From assembly GCA_025024175.1 (NCBI GenBank), contig QCXZ01000041.1, positions 20,889,786 to 20,953,785 of the forward strand: a stretch of DNA of 64,000 nt, written 5' to 3'. The notes beneath the pieces are model-generated. The model saw only the letters and a program-made list of their open reading frames with translations. It made no database searches and was not told the origin of the DNA. The position numbers were made by a program, and so were the translations under genes. Shown piece by piece: positions 34,254-45,326 of this stretch. Position 1 is the stretch's first letter. Every line of letters begins with the position of its first letter. This DNA comes from Rhyzopertha dominica. Lineage: Eukaryota; Arthropoda; Insecta; Coleoptera; Bostrichidae.

Positions 34254-34667
34254 CGATTTGATTAACTTCTTACGCAATCAAGCATCTGTTACAGTTCGAC
34301 TTCCCTTTAAGAATGCTACAGTCCCAGATTTGCTATGTAATAGAGAACTTGCTATTACTAGAATGCTAATTCTAATTTTCACAAGCGTTATTCGGAAAAT
34401 ATTTTAGAAAACATTTCACAAGGGCAACTTGTAATTGCTAACACGTTGTGTTATGACACCTCATAGAGTAGTTAAGGCGACTGATGATGACTAGAAAGTG
34501 CAATGTATTTAATTCTGCAGAAAAGGATTCCAACTGGAATGATGAAGTTTTAAACCGATATAGGTCTTGTAAGAAGAAAATTAAGAATTTTTTCTTACTT
34601 GCGCTATATGCCAGATGCTCCCCTTAATTGAAGTACATACGGAGGATCGTAAGTATTTACACATTAT

Positions 34668-34964
34668 TTGCGGTTTCGCGATGGTAATCCCTTACTGGAA
34701 TGGGAACATACACGAATTATTTTCGGTACGGCTTCAAGTCCCTGTTTAGCTTTGCTAGTTATTTCTCAACTGGTACATGCTCTTGGATCTGATGGTATTC
34801 TCACGGGCGGTGACAACGTGGATGAAATCAAATCTCTTAGAAAAGAGCTTATCGCATTTCTTAAACTTGGTGGATTGGAATTGGATAAGTGGGCATTCTC
34901 ATCCCCAAGTAATCCAAAATTTTGCAGATCTTTTATCTATAGCCGCTCGTTCTTCATCTGTTAA
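34668..34964 (+). pseudogene. BEL/Pao reverse transcriptase fragment
   Basis: One frame reads FRDGNPLLEW, then IIFGTASSPCLALLV, matching the BEL RT block FG-x-x-SSP-x-LA. It then jumps to LGSDGILTGGDNVDEIKSLR, where the YVDD catalytic box is replaced by GSDG and the preceding palm segment is shortened, followed by LGGLELDKWA. A short RT remnant without the catalytic aspartate pair. Confidence 0.85.
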
Positions 34965-35099
34965 AATTTTAGGTTTAATTTGAACAATAGCTAACGGCCG
35001 TTTAAATAAAAAAATTGAACAGACTTCAGAACCCCCAACCAAACGAAAATGGCTGAAACATACGATCATAATGGCTATACTGCTCCTTTTATCTTTAAT

Positions 35100-35652
35100 T
35101 TAAAATCTTTGATGAAGGAACTGTGGTTGTTAAAGATTGGTTGGAACGATACTCTTCGTACTGAAATTGCAAGGGATTGGGAGCATATCTAAAACGAATG
35201 TTCTCTTTTGCATAATGTTGAAATTCCTCGTTGTATTTTGAAAATTAGCTGGATTTCTGTCTATCTTATTGGATCTAGTGAATTTAGTTCCCCCAGGAAT
35301 GCCTCCTGTTATTTATCTTCGGTTGACTTCAAATGAGAACGTATCTTTTTCTCTCGTTTTCGCTAAAACCCGTATTGCACCCTTAAAGGTATGGAAAATA
35401 CCACGTTTAGAGCTTGGAGCAACTTATTTACTCTCAAAATTGCTAAATCACGTAGCTCCATACTTTTCTGAATTATATTTGTCGGAACTCATTTGCCTTT
35501 CAGACTTCTCCACTACCTTGTCATGTATAAGGACACCACCGTATAAGCCTAAGACATTTATAGCAAATCGTGTGTCACAGATCCATGAATATGCACCGAA
35601 GATCAGAATCCTCCAGATCCTACCAGTCGGAGATTATTTCCCTCTGAGTTGA
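35100..35652 (+). pseudogene. BEL/Pao A17 peptidase / RNase H region
   Basis: Contains LRLTSNENVSFSLVFAKTRI, APLKVWKIPRLELGATYLLS and KTFIANRVSQIHEY, which are the standard blocks of this region (AK-x-RVAPLK, IPRLEL, FVANRV). Stops occur before 35269 and after 35652. Confidence 0.85.
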
Positions 35653-35995
35653 AATGTAATCTGTGGTGGAATGGTCCCCAGTTTTTGTATTTAACTGATT
35701 TACCCGCAACTAAATTGACTTAAGAAACAACCCTACTGGTCAAATGCGATCTTGATCCTTCATGTTTTATGTTACTTTTGGATAACATTTCAAATTTGTT
35801 GAAACTACAACGAATTCTTGCCTTTGTTCTTCGCTTTGTGCACAAATGCAAATGCACGGTTCAAAATACTACTGAGAAACATATCGTTGAGCCTTTAACA
35901 CCAAAAAATTACCAAGATGCACTCATGCTAGCAGTGACGATTACACAGATTCATCACATGGCTGTTGTAATTGGTGCAACTTAAAGCAATAAACG

Positions 35996-36842
35996 TTGTC
36001 CGAGTCCGAGCAGCTATCCCCCTTTTTGGACCCATCAGGTCTTATCACTGGTCAGGGTAGGGGACGTCATTTTAGGCTTACACCCTCCATGAAGCATCCT
36101 CTGTTAATTCCTGTTGATAGTAGTTTGGCTACACTGATTGTTGAGTACTTTCATAATTACTCAGCACATGGTGGGCCCCGACTAGATCAGTCGCTGATTA
36201 TTAGACAATTTTGGATCCCAACATTTAAAAATTTGATTAGAAAGCGTATTATCGGTTTCCTGACTTGTTACAAGTTCATGGCTCTAAAACCACCAATGGC
36301 AGACTTGCCCCAATATAGATTAGAATCTGGTAAATGTTTCACTCATTCAGGCATTGATTTCGCAGACCCATTTAAAATCAAACTCACCACTTTTAGAACA
36401 ACTAAAATTTCAGAAGGACAGCTTAATTTATTTTTTGTATGGTTTCTCTTAGTACAGAGTCTTATGGCCGCTCTAGATAGGTTTATAGCCTGAAGAAGAC
36501 TTCCTGCACACATTTACACCGACCGGGGTAGAAACTTTCGCTGTGCTGCAAGAGAAATGTTTGAAATAACTAAATTTTTTGATCAGTCTAAAGCACATTA
36601 CCTGGCAACCCCTAACATTAATTGGCATTTTAATCTCCCCTCAGCTCCACTTTGAGGGAGTATGGGTAGCTGGTATCAAGGCAGCAAAGTTTCATCACAA
36701 GCGAATTGTTGGTCCTGTGACGTTTGCAGCAAACTCAGAAACTAGTTCAGTAGTTTCGGAAGAGAAGGACTACAGAATATTTAGCTTTTTTTCAGAACAG
36801 ACCCAAATTGTATACCCCTCTTCCGCCTGTAAAAGAGGGTGA
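35996..36842 (+). pseudogene. BEL/Pao integrase remnant
   Basis: Reads HPLLIPVDSSLATLIVEYFH, YSAHGGPRLDQSLIIRQFWI, then a CYKF residue of the zinc-binding region and GIDFADPFKIK (first catalytic Asp). A second frame has YTDRGRNFRCAAREMF (second Asp), and a third HFEGVWVAGIKAAKFHHKRI (with the G-x-W-E block changed to GVWVAG, so the catalytic Glu is lost). Three frames, not functional. Confidence 0.9.
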
Positions 36843-37026
36843 CTTAATTCTTTGGTATTTCGCTGACGCTCCTCCAACAGGCTGGCCAGTTGGAATTATT
36901 AATAAATTATCTCCCATTCGTGATGGAATTCCCCGCGTAGCCCATATCGGAACGGCATGCGGAGAGACAGTACGTCCACTTGGTAGTGATACGCTTACAA
37001 CCCCCTTAAACTTTTTTTGCCTTTAA
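36808..37026 (+). pseudogene. BEL/Pao C-terminal domain (DUF5641-like)
   Basis: Reads TPLPPVKEGDLILWYFADAP, GWPVGIINKLSPIRDGIPRV and GTACGETVRPLG: the GDLV, W-x-x-G-x-I, DG-x-x-RV and RP pattern at the end of BEL pol proteins. Ends in TAA at 37024. Confidence 0.85.
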
Positions 37027-37107
37027 TGTTTGCTTTCCCTTTAAGTCAGTTTAGCGAATTAATTAATTGTTATTAAATTTGGTGGGGGTACGTTGCATTA
37101 TAAGCAA

Positions 37108-38972
37108 TGCGACGCCGTTTCTCTACCAAACGATGTTACTAACCTATGGTGTCAACCCAGATGTTCCAATGTAGTCCGCGTCCCGCCGCTGCAGTCGGAG
37201 AGTAGGGGGGTTCCAATATTTTTAACGATAACTATAGGCGCCACAAAATTTTACAATTCCACAGCGGACTACTCAGACGAAAATTTTGAAAAGCTACGAT
37301 AGATATCAAACACCAAAGCTCGGGTAGAAGCGTAGTTTAATTAACGAAAACTATGAGAGGTACAAGTAATGATAAAGAAAGAATAAAGTTTGAACCTCAA
37401 TTAGTTACTTAAGATAGATCGAACTTAAACGACTAATATGAGAGAATTTCGAACATATAACCAAAATGACACTTAACAATCAAAATTAACCCTTCCCAAT
37501 GAGCACCACAACTATGTGCCCGGTCACCGAGTACCAGTAAATAACTAGAAAATCTGTGAATCGCCCCTGTTAATTTCCGCACTGGCCAGCGTTTCGCATT
37601 AACGAGTGACGCAACAAAAACGAACGACGAACGAACAATAGTCACAAACGATCGACAATATCGGTGATAACCGCGAGCAATAGCCCTGTGGCGTTACAGA
37701 TAATTTAAAATAATAAATGGAATCGAACTGAAGGTTCGATTGTGGAAAAAAAAAGGTGATGGGACAAGCTATATACTCAAATTCACTAGCTGAAGGCTCC
37801 TACGGCAATGTATATATGAGCTGAAGGCTCGCACAAGTTAAACAACACAAATACAAGAGCTGACGGCTCATACAAGTTATTCAAAACAATTACAAGAGCT
37901 GAGGGCTCATACAAGTTATTCAAAACAATTACAAGAGCTGAGGGCTCATACAAGTTATTCAAAACAATTACAGGCGCGGAGGGCTCATACAACAAGTTTT
38001 TCTGTTGACGGACAGCTAAATAACCTCAAAGTTTACAACGTATCAAGCAATCACCACCGAGATGGAATCTACACCGCGGGTTCTGCGCTCCGACTTAAGG
38101 GTCAACGACCTCCTACTTAAAATTTAAGCTTATCTGCGCTCTCCTGCTGGTTGGGGTCCCACATGTACGGTCCTCCACACCAAGGGTCGCCAGCTACTAG
38201 GGTTGAATCTTCCTAACCGGAAGGATGGCAGCGCCAATTCCCAAATCCAATCCCAAGCGATCAGTCCCAACTCTACGATTCTCAACTTCTTCGATCTTCA
38301 AAAGCTATCCAGACAGGAATAAGGCCCAGATGTCAATCACACGAACGAAGGCGAAGTGATAGCAATATCGATAAGTATACGATAAGATGATAAGATGAGA
38401 ACCGAAAAGGAAAGAAAATAAAAGAAAAGAGCCCTAAAATATTAAGGAGGGTATTAATACTCGTTCGATTAATTAGTATTTTACTCACTATAGTTGGTGT
38501 GCGGCTCTGATTGCAGAAATATTCGTGGCAAATCTTGTCGATAACCCAAAATCCCAAAATGGTCACGTGTGGATGTTCAATAATGCAAAATCAACCATTC
38601 AGCCAATTCCAAAAGNCCAACTTACATCCACACGCCTAATTGAAGATTTTCCAAGAGGATCCCACTATGGTAACCAATCGATGGTCTATTTACTTAGAAA
38701 AATCTTCCCAAAAATCGACGATACCACGTTCTCACATTCAATTCGCAACAGGTCAAAATGCCAAAGTGAAGAGGAAATTCTTTCTGCTGTCAAGTGACTC
38801 GCTCAAAATCTACGCGCAAGCGTTAGGCTTAACGGCGGAAGTGTCTGCAGTACCGATGATCACCCCAAGCAAACAAGGACTTAGCAACAACTAATAATGG
38901 TTTCAGATTCACTGTGTACAACGAGAAGCCTATGCGCCAGGCGTGAGCGACTGACAAAATATGAATGTTACA
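37108..38972. mobile_element. Solo LTR copy 1, 1865 bp, TSD GCAA
   Basis: Starts TGCGACGCCGTT, ends GAATGTTACA, and is flanked by GCAA at 37104-37107 and 38973-38976. It is nearly identical over its full length to 40069-41939. TG...CA ends and a perfect 4-bp duplication point to a solo LTR, or an LTR-like non-autonomous element, inserted into the 3' end of the BEL element. It carries a 39-bp tandem array. An open frame at 38525-38797 in both copies begins MANLVDNPKSQNGH, but it has no motif I know. Confidence 0.85.
37786..37995. repeat. 39-bp tandem array inside solo LTR 1
   Basis: Four to five units of CAAGAGCTGAGGGCTCATAC followed by AAGTTATTCAAAACAATTA. Because 39 is a multiple of three, the minus strand stays open (LYEPSALVIVLNN repeated). 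The open frame is probably a by-product of the repeat. Confidence 0.9.
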
Positions 38973-38976
38973 GCAA

Positions 38977-40064
38977 TATACTTATAGAAATTATTTATGT
39001 ATATGTACATTATATATGTGCTGGCTTATTGAGTTCTGCACTGAAATCCAGGCAACCATCCTCTCTTGATTCCTGGTTTTCTGCGTATCACCCGATAGTC
39101 GAGGAGAGAATCTACGATCGCTACAAGCTACAAACAGTAGTCGTTTCGCTAAAGTTGCTTAATCGCTGAAGGAATATCTACTCATTGTTATTAATTGCAT
39201 AAAGGATACAAACTTAAACAACGCGCTCGTGAATGCCACAATAGGGAACATGCATGAAAATTTAATGTATTCTAAAACTACTAAAATCTGAAGATTATAA
39301 GTGTAAAAGTACCCTAGAGGTAAAAAAACCAGTGTTCTTTTGCGTTATAAATTAAACACTAACGAACTAAGTTTCTGTGGAATTTTGTCACGTGCAAGAG
39401 AACACGTTTCTATTGGTTGTGACATCATAGAGTGCAACTTTGCTCCGCCCACTTGAGAAACTACTCGTCCGCTGGCTCTGCTGTCTGCTGCTCGTCTGTA
39501 TGTTTTTCAATCTGATGAACGTGCTAGCTATTACTTAGTTCTGTTTTGTGTCTCTGTGTAACGTGTGTTATTTTATTGGATTATTTAACAAATTATATGA
39601 ATCGGACCGAGGCGGGTTTTAGCCAAACAAACAATTGATGCTTTAATGATTGTGAAAATAACAAGAATGTTACACATAGATTTGTATAGATTACGATTAG
39701 GAATTAGTAAATAAGTTAATCCTGAAAATTTTGGTCGTAGAACGACTCCGCTATGAAAATTTAAATGGTATTTTTTGCAATCATGACTTGTTTTTTCTTG
39801 TAGATATAAGTGTGAGTGAATATTACAGAACAGGAATGTAATAAAATATGAACCTGATCAATTTCTTTAAGTGGATATTAATTATTATAGATTTATGTAC
39901 CCTCTTTATTTTAAAAATTTAGTTTTATGATGGACCGAACAGTTATGTAGAACTGTCTTAAATGCAAGCTCACACAAGACACGGTTTTGTGTCCTAGGAG
40001 TGCTGCATCGTCATGGGGACTGCAACGGCACGGCGCCGAAGCCATGTTGGACGGCAACAAAGAG
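38977..40064. other. Spacer between the two solo LTRs
   Basis: About 1.09 kb, no coding signal. It continues the sequence interrupted by solo LTR 1, so its first part may be BEL 3' LTR. A patch at 39400-39500 (CACGTG, CTATTGGTTG, GCTCCGCCC) is promoter-like. Confidence 0.4.
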
Positions 40065-40068
40065 ATAC

Positions 40069-41939
40069 TGCGACGCCGTTTTTCTACCAAACGATGTTAC
40101 TAACCTATGGTGTCAACCCAAATGTTCCAATGTAGTCCGCGTCCCGCCGTTGCAGTCGGAGAGTAGGAGGGTTCCAATATTTTTAACGATAACTATAGGC
40201 GCCACAAAATTTTACAATTCCACAGCGGACTACTCAGACGAAAATTTTGAAAAGCTACGATGGAAATCAAACACCAAAGCTCGGGTAGAAGCGTAGTTTA
40301 ATTAACGAAAACTATGAGATGTACAAGTAATGATAAAGAAAGAATAAAGTTTGAACTTCNATTAGTTACTTAAGAATGATCGAACTTAAACGACTAATAT
40401 GAGAGAATTTCGAACATATAACCAAAATGACACTTAACAATCAAAATTAACCCTTCCCAATGAGCACCACAACTATGTGCCCGGTCACCGAGTACCAGTA
40501 AATAACTAGAAATTCTGTGAATCGCCCCTGTTAACTTCCGCACTGGCCATTGCTTCGCATTAACGAGTGACGCAACAAAAACAAACGACGAACGAAAAAT
40601 CGTCACAAACGATCGACAATATCGGTGATACCCGCGAGCAATAGCCCTGTGGCGTTACAGATAATTTAAAATAATAAATGGAATCGAACTGAAGGTTCGA
40701 TTGTGAAAGAAGGGTGATGGGACAAGCTATATACTCAAACTCACTAGCTGAAGGCTCCTACGGCAATGTATATATGAGCTGAAGGCTCGCACAAGTTAAA
40801 CAACACAAATACAAGAGCTGACGGCTCATACAAGTTATTCAAAACAATTACAAGAGCTGAGGGCTCATACAAGTTATTCAAAACAATTACAAGAGCTGAG
40901 GGCTCATACCAGTTATTCAAAACAATTACAAGAGCGGAGGGCTCATACAACAAGTTTTTCCGTTGACGGACAGCTAAATAACCTCAATGTTTACAACGGT
41001 TCAAGCAATCACCACCGAGATGGAATCTACACCGCGGATTCTGCGCTCCGACTTAAGGGTCAACGACCTCCTACTTAAAATTTAAGCTTATCTGCGCTCT
41101 CCTGCTGGTTGGGGTCCCACATGTACGGTTCTCCACACCAAGGGTCGCCAGCTACTAGGGTTGAATCTTCCTAACCGGAAGGATGGCAGCGCAAATTCCC
41201 AAATCCAATCCCAAGTGATCTGTCCCAACTCTACGATTCTCAACTTCTCCAATCTTCAAAAGCTATCCAGACAGGAATAAGGCCCAGATGTCAATCACAC
41301 GAACGAAGGCGAAGCGATAGCAATATCGATAAGTATACGATAAGATACGATGAGAACCGAAAAGGAAAGAAAAGAAAAGAAAAGAAAAGAAAAGAGCCCT
41401 AAAATATTAAAGAGGATATTAATACTCGTTCGATTAATTAGTATTTTACTCACTATAGTTGGTGTGCGGCTCTGATTGCAGAAATATTCGTGGCAAATCT
41501 TGTCGATAACCCAAAATCCCAAAATGGTCACGTGTGGATGTTCAATAATGCAAAATCAACCATTCAGCCAATTCCAAAAGCCCAACTTACATCCACACGC
41601 CTAATTGAAGATTTTCCAAGCGGATCCCACTATGGTAACCAATCGATGGTCTATTTATTTATCTATTTATTTCTTAGAAAAATCTTCCCAAAAATCGACA
41701 ATACCACGTTCTCACATTCAATTCGCAACAGGTCAAAATACCAAAAGGGAAGAGGAAATTCTTTCTGCTGTCAAGTGACTTAGGTTAAGTTAGGCTTAAC
41801 GGCGGAAGTGTCTGCAGTACCGATGATATACCCAAGCAAACAAGGACTAAGCAACAACTAATAATGGTTTCAGATTCACTGTGTACAACGAGAAGCCTAT
41901 GCGCCAGGCGTGAGCGACTGACAAAATATGAATGTTACA
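40069..41939. mobile_element. Solo LTR copy 2, 1871 bp, TSD ATAC
   Basis: Same family and orientation as 37108-38972, starting TGCGACGCCGTT and ending GAATGTTACA, but flanked by a different duplication, ATAC (40065-40068 and 41940-41943). Differences from copy 1 include an expanded GAAAA run (41366-41393), an insertion of TTTATC-like units near 41655 and a deletion near 41785. The independent TSD shows this is not the other LTR of the same insertion. Confidence 0.87.
40744..40953. repeat. 39-bp tandem array inside solo LTR 2
   Basis: Same array as at 37786-37995, with the same number of units and a few base changes. Confidence 0.9.
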
Positions 41940-41943
41940 ATAC

Positions 41944-42889
41944 GCAAGTGTAAAGTGTTCTTCGCGAAATAAATCACTACTGAACTGCAAACTGAATAAA
42001 CTCGTAAACTGATGCATAAAAATTTCTAACTGAAAATTCCTCGATGCCCTTATACCGAGGCGAGCGCATATGCGTCAAAGATGAGATATGACACCAAGTG
42101 ACGTCACAGCTAACCGCGGCGACAGGCAGCCGTTTCGAATACTCAATTTGCGCGGCAAACTTTTAATAATAAATTATTAAATAACGAACATTCCGAGAGC
42201 TTAGAAATTTTCAGCATTCGATTAAACAGTATTACAGATTATTTCTATGCGATTTTTAAAAATAGTGCAAGTTGCCCATTCCGTGGATGGCCCGGATCTT
42301 CTCATTGGAAGCTCAGCAGTGCACAGTTACCTACAATCCAGATCAGTTTACCTGTCCGTTAGTTTGGTATAGAAAGCACAAGACCGCACTTGTTTTGATA
42401 ACTACTAATACAGTCCACTGAACTATTTGTTGATAATTGTTATACGCCCCAACAAATTGGTTTTAAATTATTTTCAAATATTACAAACTTTAACATATTA
42501 TCTATGATGTTAGTGTAAGAAAAGAGATCAGTTGAAAACTACTGGCATAAACTCGCCTAAAATAAACTAATATGGTTCGTAGACAGAAGGATAAGGCCAT
42601 GATTTTGTACATACAGGTAAGTGAAAAGCTGGACTAAATATTTCAGGCAAGCCAAACCAAGATTAAGTGGATAAAATCCTTTAGAGAAAGAATATGGAAA
42701 TAATTCAAGCTGTTTTGTAGGTCGAAATCAATAATCTTTAAAGATTGAAAGTCATTCAACAAGTGTCTTCAAACAATCCGAATTCCCTAATTCAATAATA
42801 CGCAATATTTAGATATCTACAGTAACAATTTGATGTCATAACTGGTATACTTTACAGCTAAATCTTATGTGATAACCTTGCCAATGTTT
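41944..42889. other. Intron, no recognised feature
   Basis: Starts right after the solo LTR 2 duplication. A GC-rich patch at 42055-42150 contains TGACGTCA (CRE-like) within GTGACGTCACAGC. No coding signal. Confidence 0.4.
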
Positions 42890-43130
42890 CACGAATGCAA
42901 TTAGTCGGCACTTGCCATTACAAGGTCGCATTTTGACATAGCCTCTGTGTATGTTGCAAGCGTAAAGGTGCAGCCTCCACTTGCTCCTATTACGGTACTA
43001 TTAAGTGCGATGTGATTAGCATACCCCGGCGTGTAATTTGCACCCTCCTTAATTATCATCAGGTGCATAAATTTGAAGCAACACTATAAACTGTAACTGA
43101 CACCAGGCTCCAAACGTGACGCTCCAACAT
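42890..43130. promoter_or_regulatory. Candidate conserved non-coding enhancer
   Basis: A non-repetitive, balanced-composition block with homeodomain-type cores (GCAATTAGTC, GTGATTAGCAT, CCTTAATTATC) beside an E-box CAGGTG and CGTGTAATTTG. No open frame. Regulatory role inferred from motif clustering only. Confidence 0.3.
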
Positions 43131-43790
43131 ATTACGAGAAGGGTATGTTATGAACTGCATGTATGTAAATTTGACGTGCCCGGTAAGCACTAACGGTCTA
43201 GAATGCACGCAGACTGCTGCAATGCTTGTCATATATCACAAGCCAGGTTTCAATATTTGTCGGCGATGGCGTCAGTGTAGATGTGTGCAGACATTTAATC
43301 GTTCTTGTTTTAACGTTGGAAATGCTTAAGGAATCGGTAATATAATGTTTTGCAGTACGGGTGCTTTACACATAAATGGTAATTAAATAAATCATCTTTC
43401 CTGGTCAATTCACATTCACTCTACGACTAGTTTCGTCCTGCTAGAGCTTATCAGGCAGGCGTAGAGAGTAAATCGACCAAAGCAGACGTCGCCTTTATCC
43501 GTGGAGGGTGGACTGGTAAATAGAAGAACACGAGGGCAGATGTCCTCAGTGCCATCTAAGCGAAACTCTGCAAGCTAGGTAGTCTATAACTGTGATAGAC
43601 ACAGGCCTACTGCAAATTCCTATCTATGGCATCGTAGTAAGCGCCTCCGTGTGAAAAATAAATTGAATAAATCATCTGCCCTGGTCAACTCGCTCTCACC
43701 TTACGAGTAATTTTGCCCTGTTGGGGCTCATCAAGCAGGGGAACAGAGTAAATCGAGCAAAGCAGACGTCGCCTGTATGCATGGCGGGTA

Positions 43791-45212
43791 GCATTTTAAC
43801 ATTCCGGTATGCTTTTCGACACCCGTTGTCACGTAATTGGTCATTTTTAAATTTGCCAGCCAATGAAACGAGATGTGCCGAAATCGCGACCGGAATGTTC
43901 AACCGTGCCGAAATGCAGTTCGGAATGTTCCAGTTGCTGCTCTCTTGCTAATTGCGCGCGTATTGCTTGTAGCAGCAAATAATTAATAAAGAGTTTATAA
44001 TAAAGATTTTTATTGAATCTACAGAAGCAAATAATATTATTATGAAGACAAATATGAAATGCAATATGTAGAGTTTATTCGTGCAACGGACGTAAACATT
44101 TTTTATATAGCTAATGATTTACTCCATGAGATTTTGCTGGTTCTTAGTTAAGTTCTCTATATTGGCAATCTTTTACATCCTCTTGTTATTCCAACTTTTC
44201 GTCTACTGATAGAGGTGGTTGCACTTTAATGTTCATTTTACTTCTATGAAGAATCGCCGAAGACTGCCAGCTGTAGACAAAAAAGGTTCGCACGCTGTCC
44301 TAGTTGTTAACCATTGTAAACGCTCCTGCAATAGCTCCAGAATCTCGATACGCTATGGTGAAATTAGCATTTTGATAAAATGTCCATTGAATTTTACATG
44401 GCGTTAGTCGTCTCTCATTCCCATCTTCAACCGACACACGATATTGATGAGGTCGATAACGCAACCACAACTTTAGAAACTCGGCTAGATTCTACAAATG
44501 CATCTTCATCAAACAATGAAAACAATTATAATGAAAATTCCGCTGAAACAGCAGCTGTCCAAGAAATCTGTACTCTAATCCAAAAATAACATAAACAATT
44601 CGGCACATCAAATCTGACCATGCAAAAATGCATCCAAAGACTCAAAAATGTAAAAAAACTAGTACAGCTTGGGAATCTTTTTTTGTCTACAGCTGGCAGA
44701 TCTTCGGCGATTCGTCATAGAAGAAAAATGAACATTAAAGTGCAACCTACCTCTGTCAGTAGACAAAATGTTGGAATAACAAGAGGATGTAAAAGATTGC
44801 CAATAGGAAGGCCAATAAACGAAGAACGTGCAAAAAAAGAAGCGAAGACGATGTTTAGCAGAGAACGTAGCTCATGGAGTAAATCATTAACTATATAAAA
44901 AATGTTAACGTCCACTGCCCGAATAAACTTTACATATTGAATTTCATATTTGCGTTGATAATACTTTTTGATATTGTTTGCTTCTGTAGATTTAATAATA
45001 ACTTTTATTATAAAACCTTTTATTAATTATTTGCAGTTACAAGCAATAAGCGCTCAATTAGCAAGAGTGCAGCAACATTCCGACCTGCGTTTCGGTACGG
45101 TTCAACATTCCGGTCGCGATTTCGCCACATCTCGTTTCATTGGCTGGCAAATTGAAAAACGACCAATTACGTGACAACGGGTGCCGAAAAGCATACCGGT
45201 ATGTTAAAATGC
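43791..45212. mobile_element. MULE-like foldback element, ~530-560-bp arms
   Basis: The left arm (43791 to about 44312) and right arm (about 44650 to 45212) are inverted copies with high identity. The ends are GCATTTTAACATTCCGG and its reverse complement, and arms share AGCCAATGAAACGAGATGTG, AATCGCGACCGGAATGTT, GATTTACTCCATGAG, GGCAATCTTTTACATCCTC and GCCAGCTGTAGACAAAAAA. Flanks TGGCGGGTA and TGGTGGATA match at 7 of 9 positions, a plausible 9-bp target duplication as made by Mutator-like elements. The loop and right arm still encode the end of a protein, so the element is a 3'-derived foldback. Confidence 0.8.
44380..44898 (+). pseudogene. Transposase C-terminal remnant in foldback element
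   Basis: Two consecutive frames: 44380-44589 ends with a polar linker (TNASSSNNENNYNENSAETA, VQEICTLIQK), then after a stop 44620-44898 continues MQKCIQRLKNVKKL, then RRKMNIKVQPTSVSRQ and GITRGCKRLPIGRP, and ends SKSLTI. The VQPTS-R-x-x-G-x-TRG-x-KR-x-x-x-GRP pattern is, as far as I recall, typical of the C-terminal tail of Phantom/Mutator-type insect transposases. No catalytic residues are present. The last two thirds overlap the right arm, so the left arm holds an inverted copy of the same coding end. Confidence 0.45.
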
Positions 45213-45326
45213 TGGTGGATAGAGTAATAAATAGAAGAATACGAAGGCAGATATCCTAGTGCTATCCAACCGGAACTCTGCGAGCTAGGCGGTCTTTAAG
45301 TGTGATAGACATCGACTTAGTCCCAT

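Larger units (their letters stand above)
33452..37030 (+). mobile_element. Decayed BEL/Pao LTR retrotransposon
   Basis: Gag, reverse transcriptase, A17-peptidase/RNase H region, integrase and the C-terminal domain of a BEL/Pao polyprotein follow each other in the correct order on the plus strand, all with stops and frameshifts. The 3.6 kb is shorter than a usual coding region for the family, so there are deletions, mainly between gag and RT. A purine run GGTGGGGG at 37081-37088 fits a polypurine tract before a 3' LTR, which was then interrupted by the solo LTR at 37108. Confidence 0.9.

Noticed and set aside
37108..41939. The two 1.87-kb repeats as the LTRs of one retrotransposon with a 1.1-kb interior
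   Set aside because: Each copy has its own different 4-bp duplication (GCAA and ATAC) and the spacer has no retroelement coding sequence.
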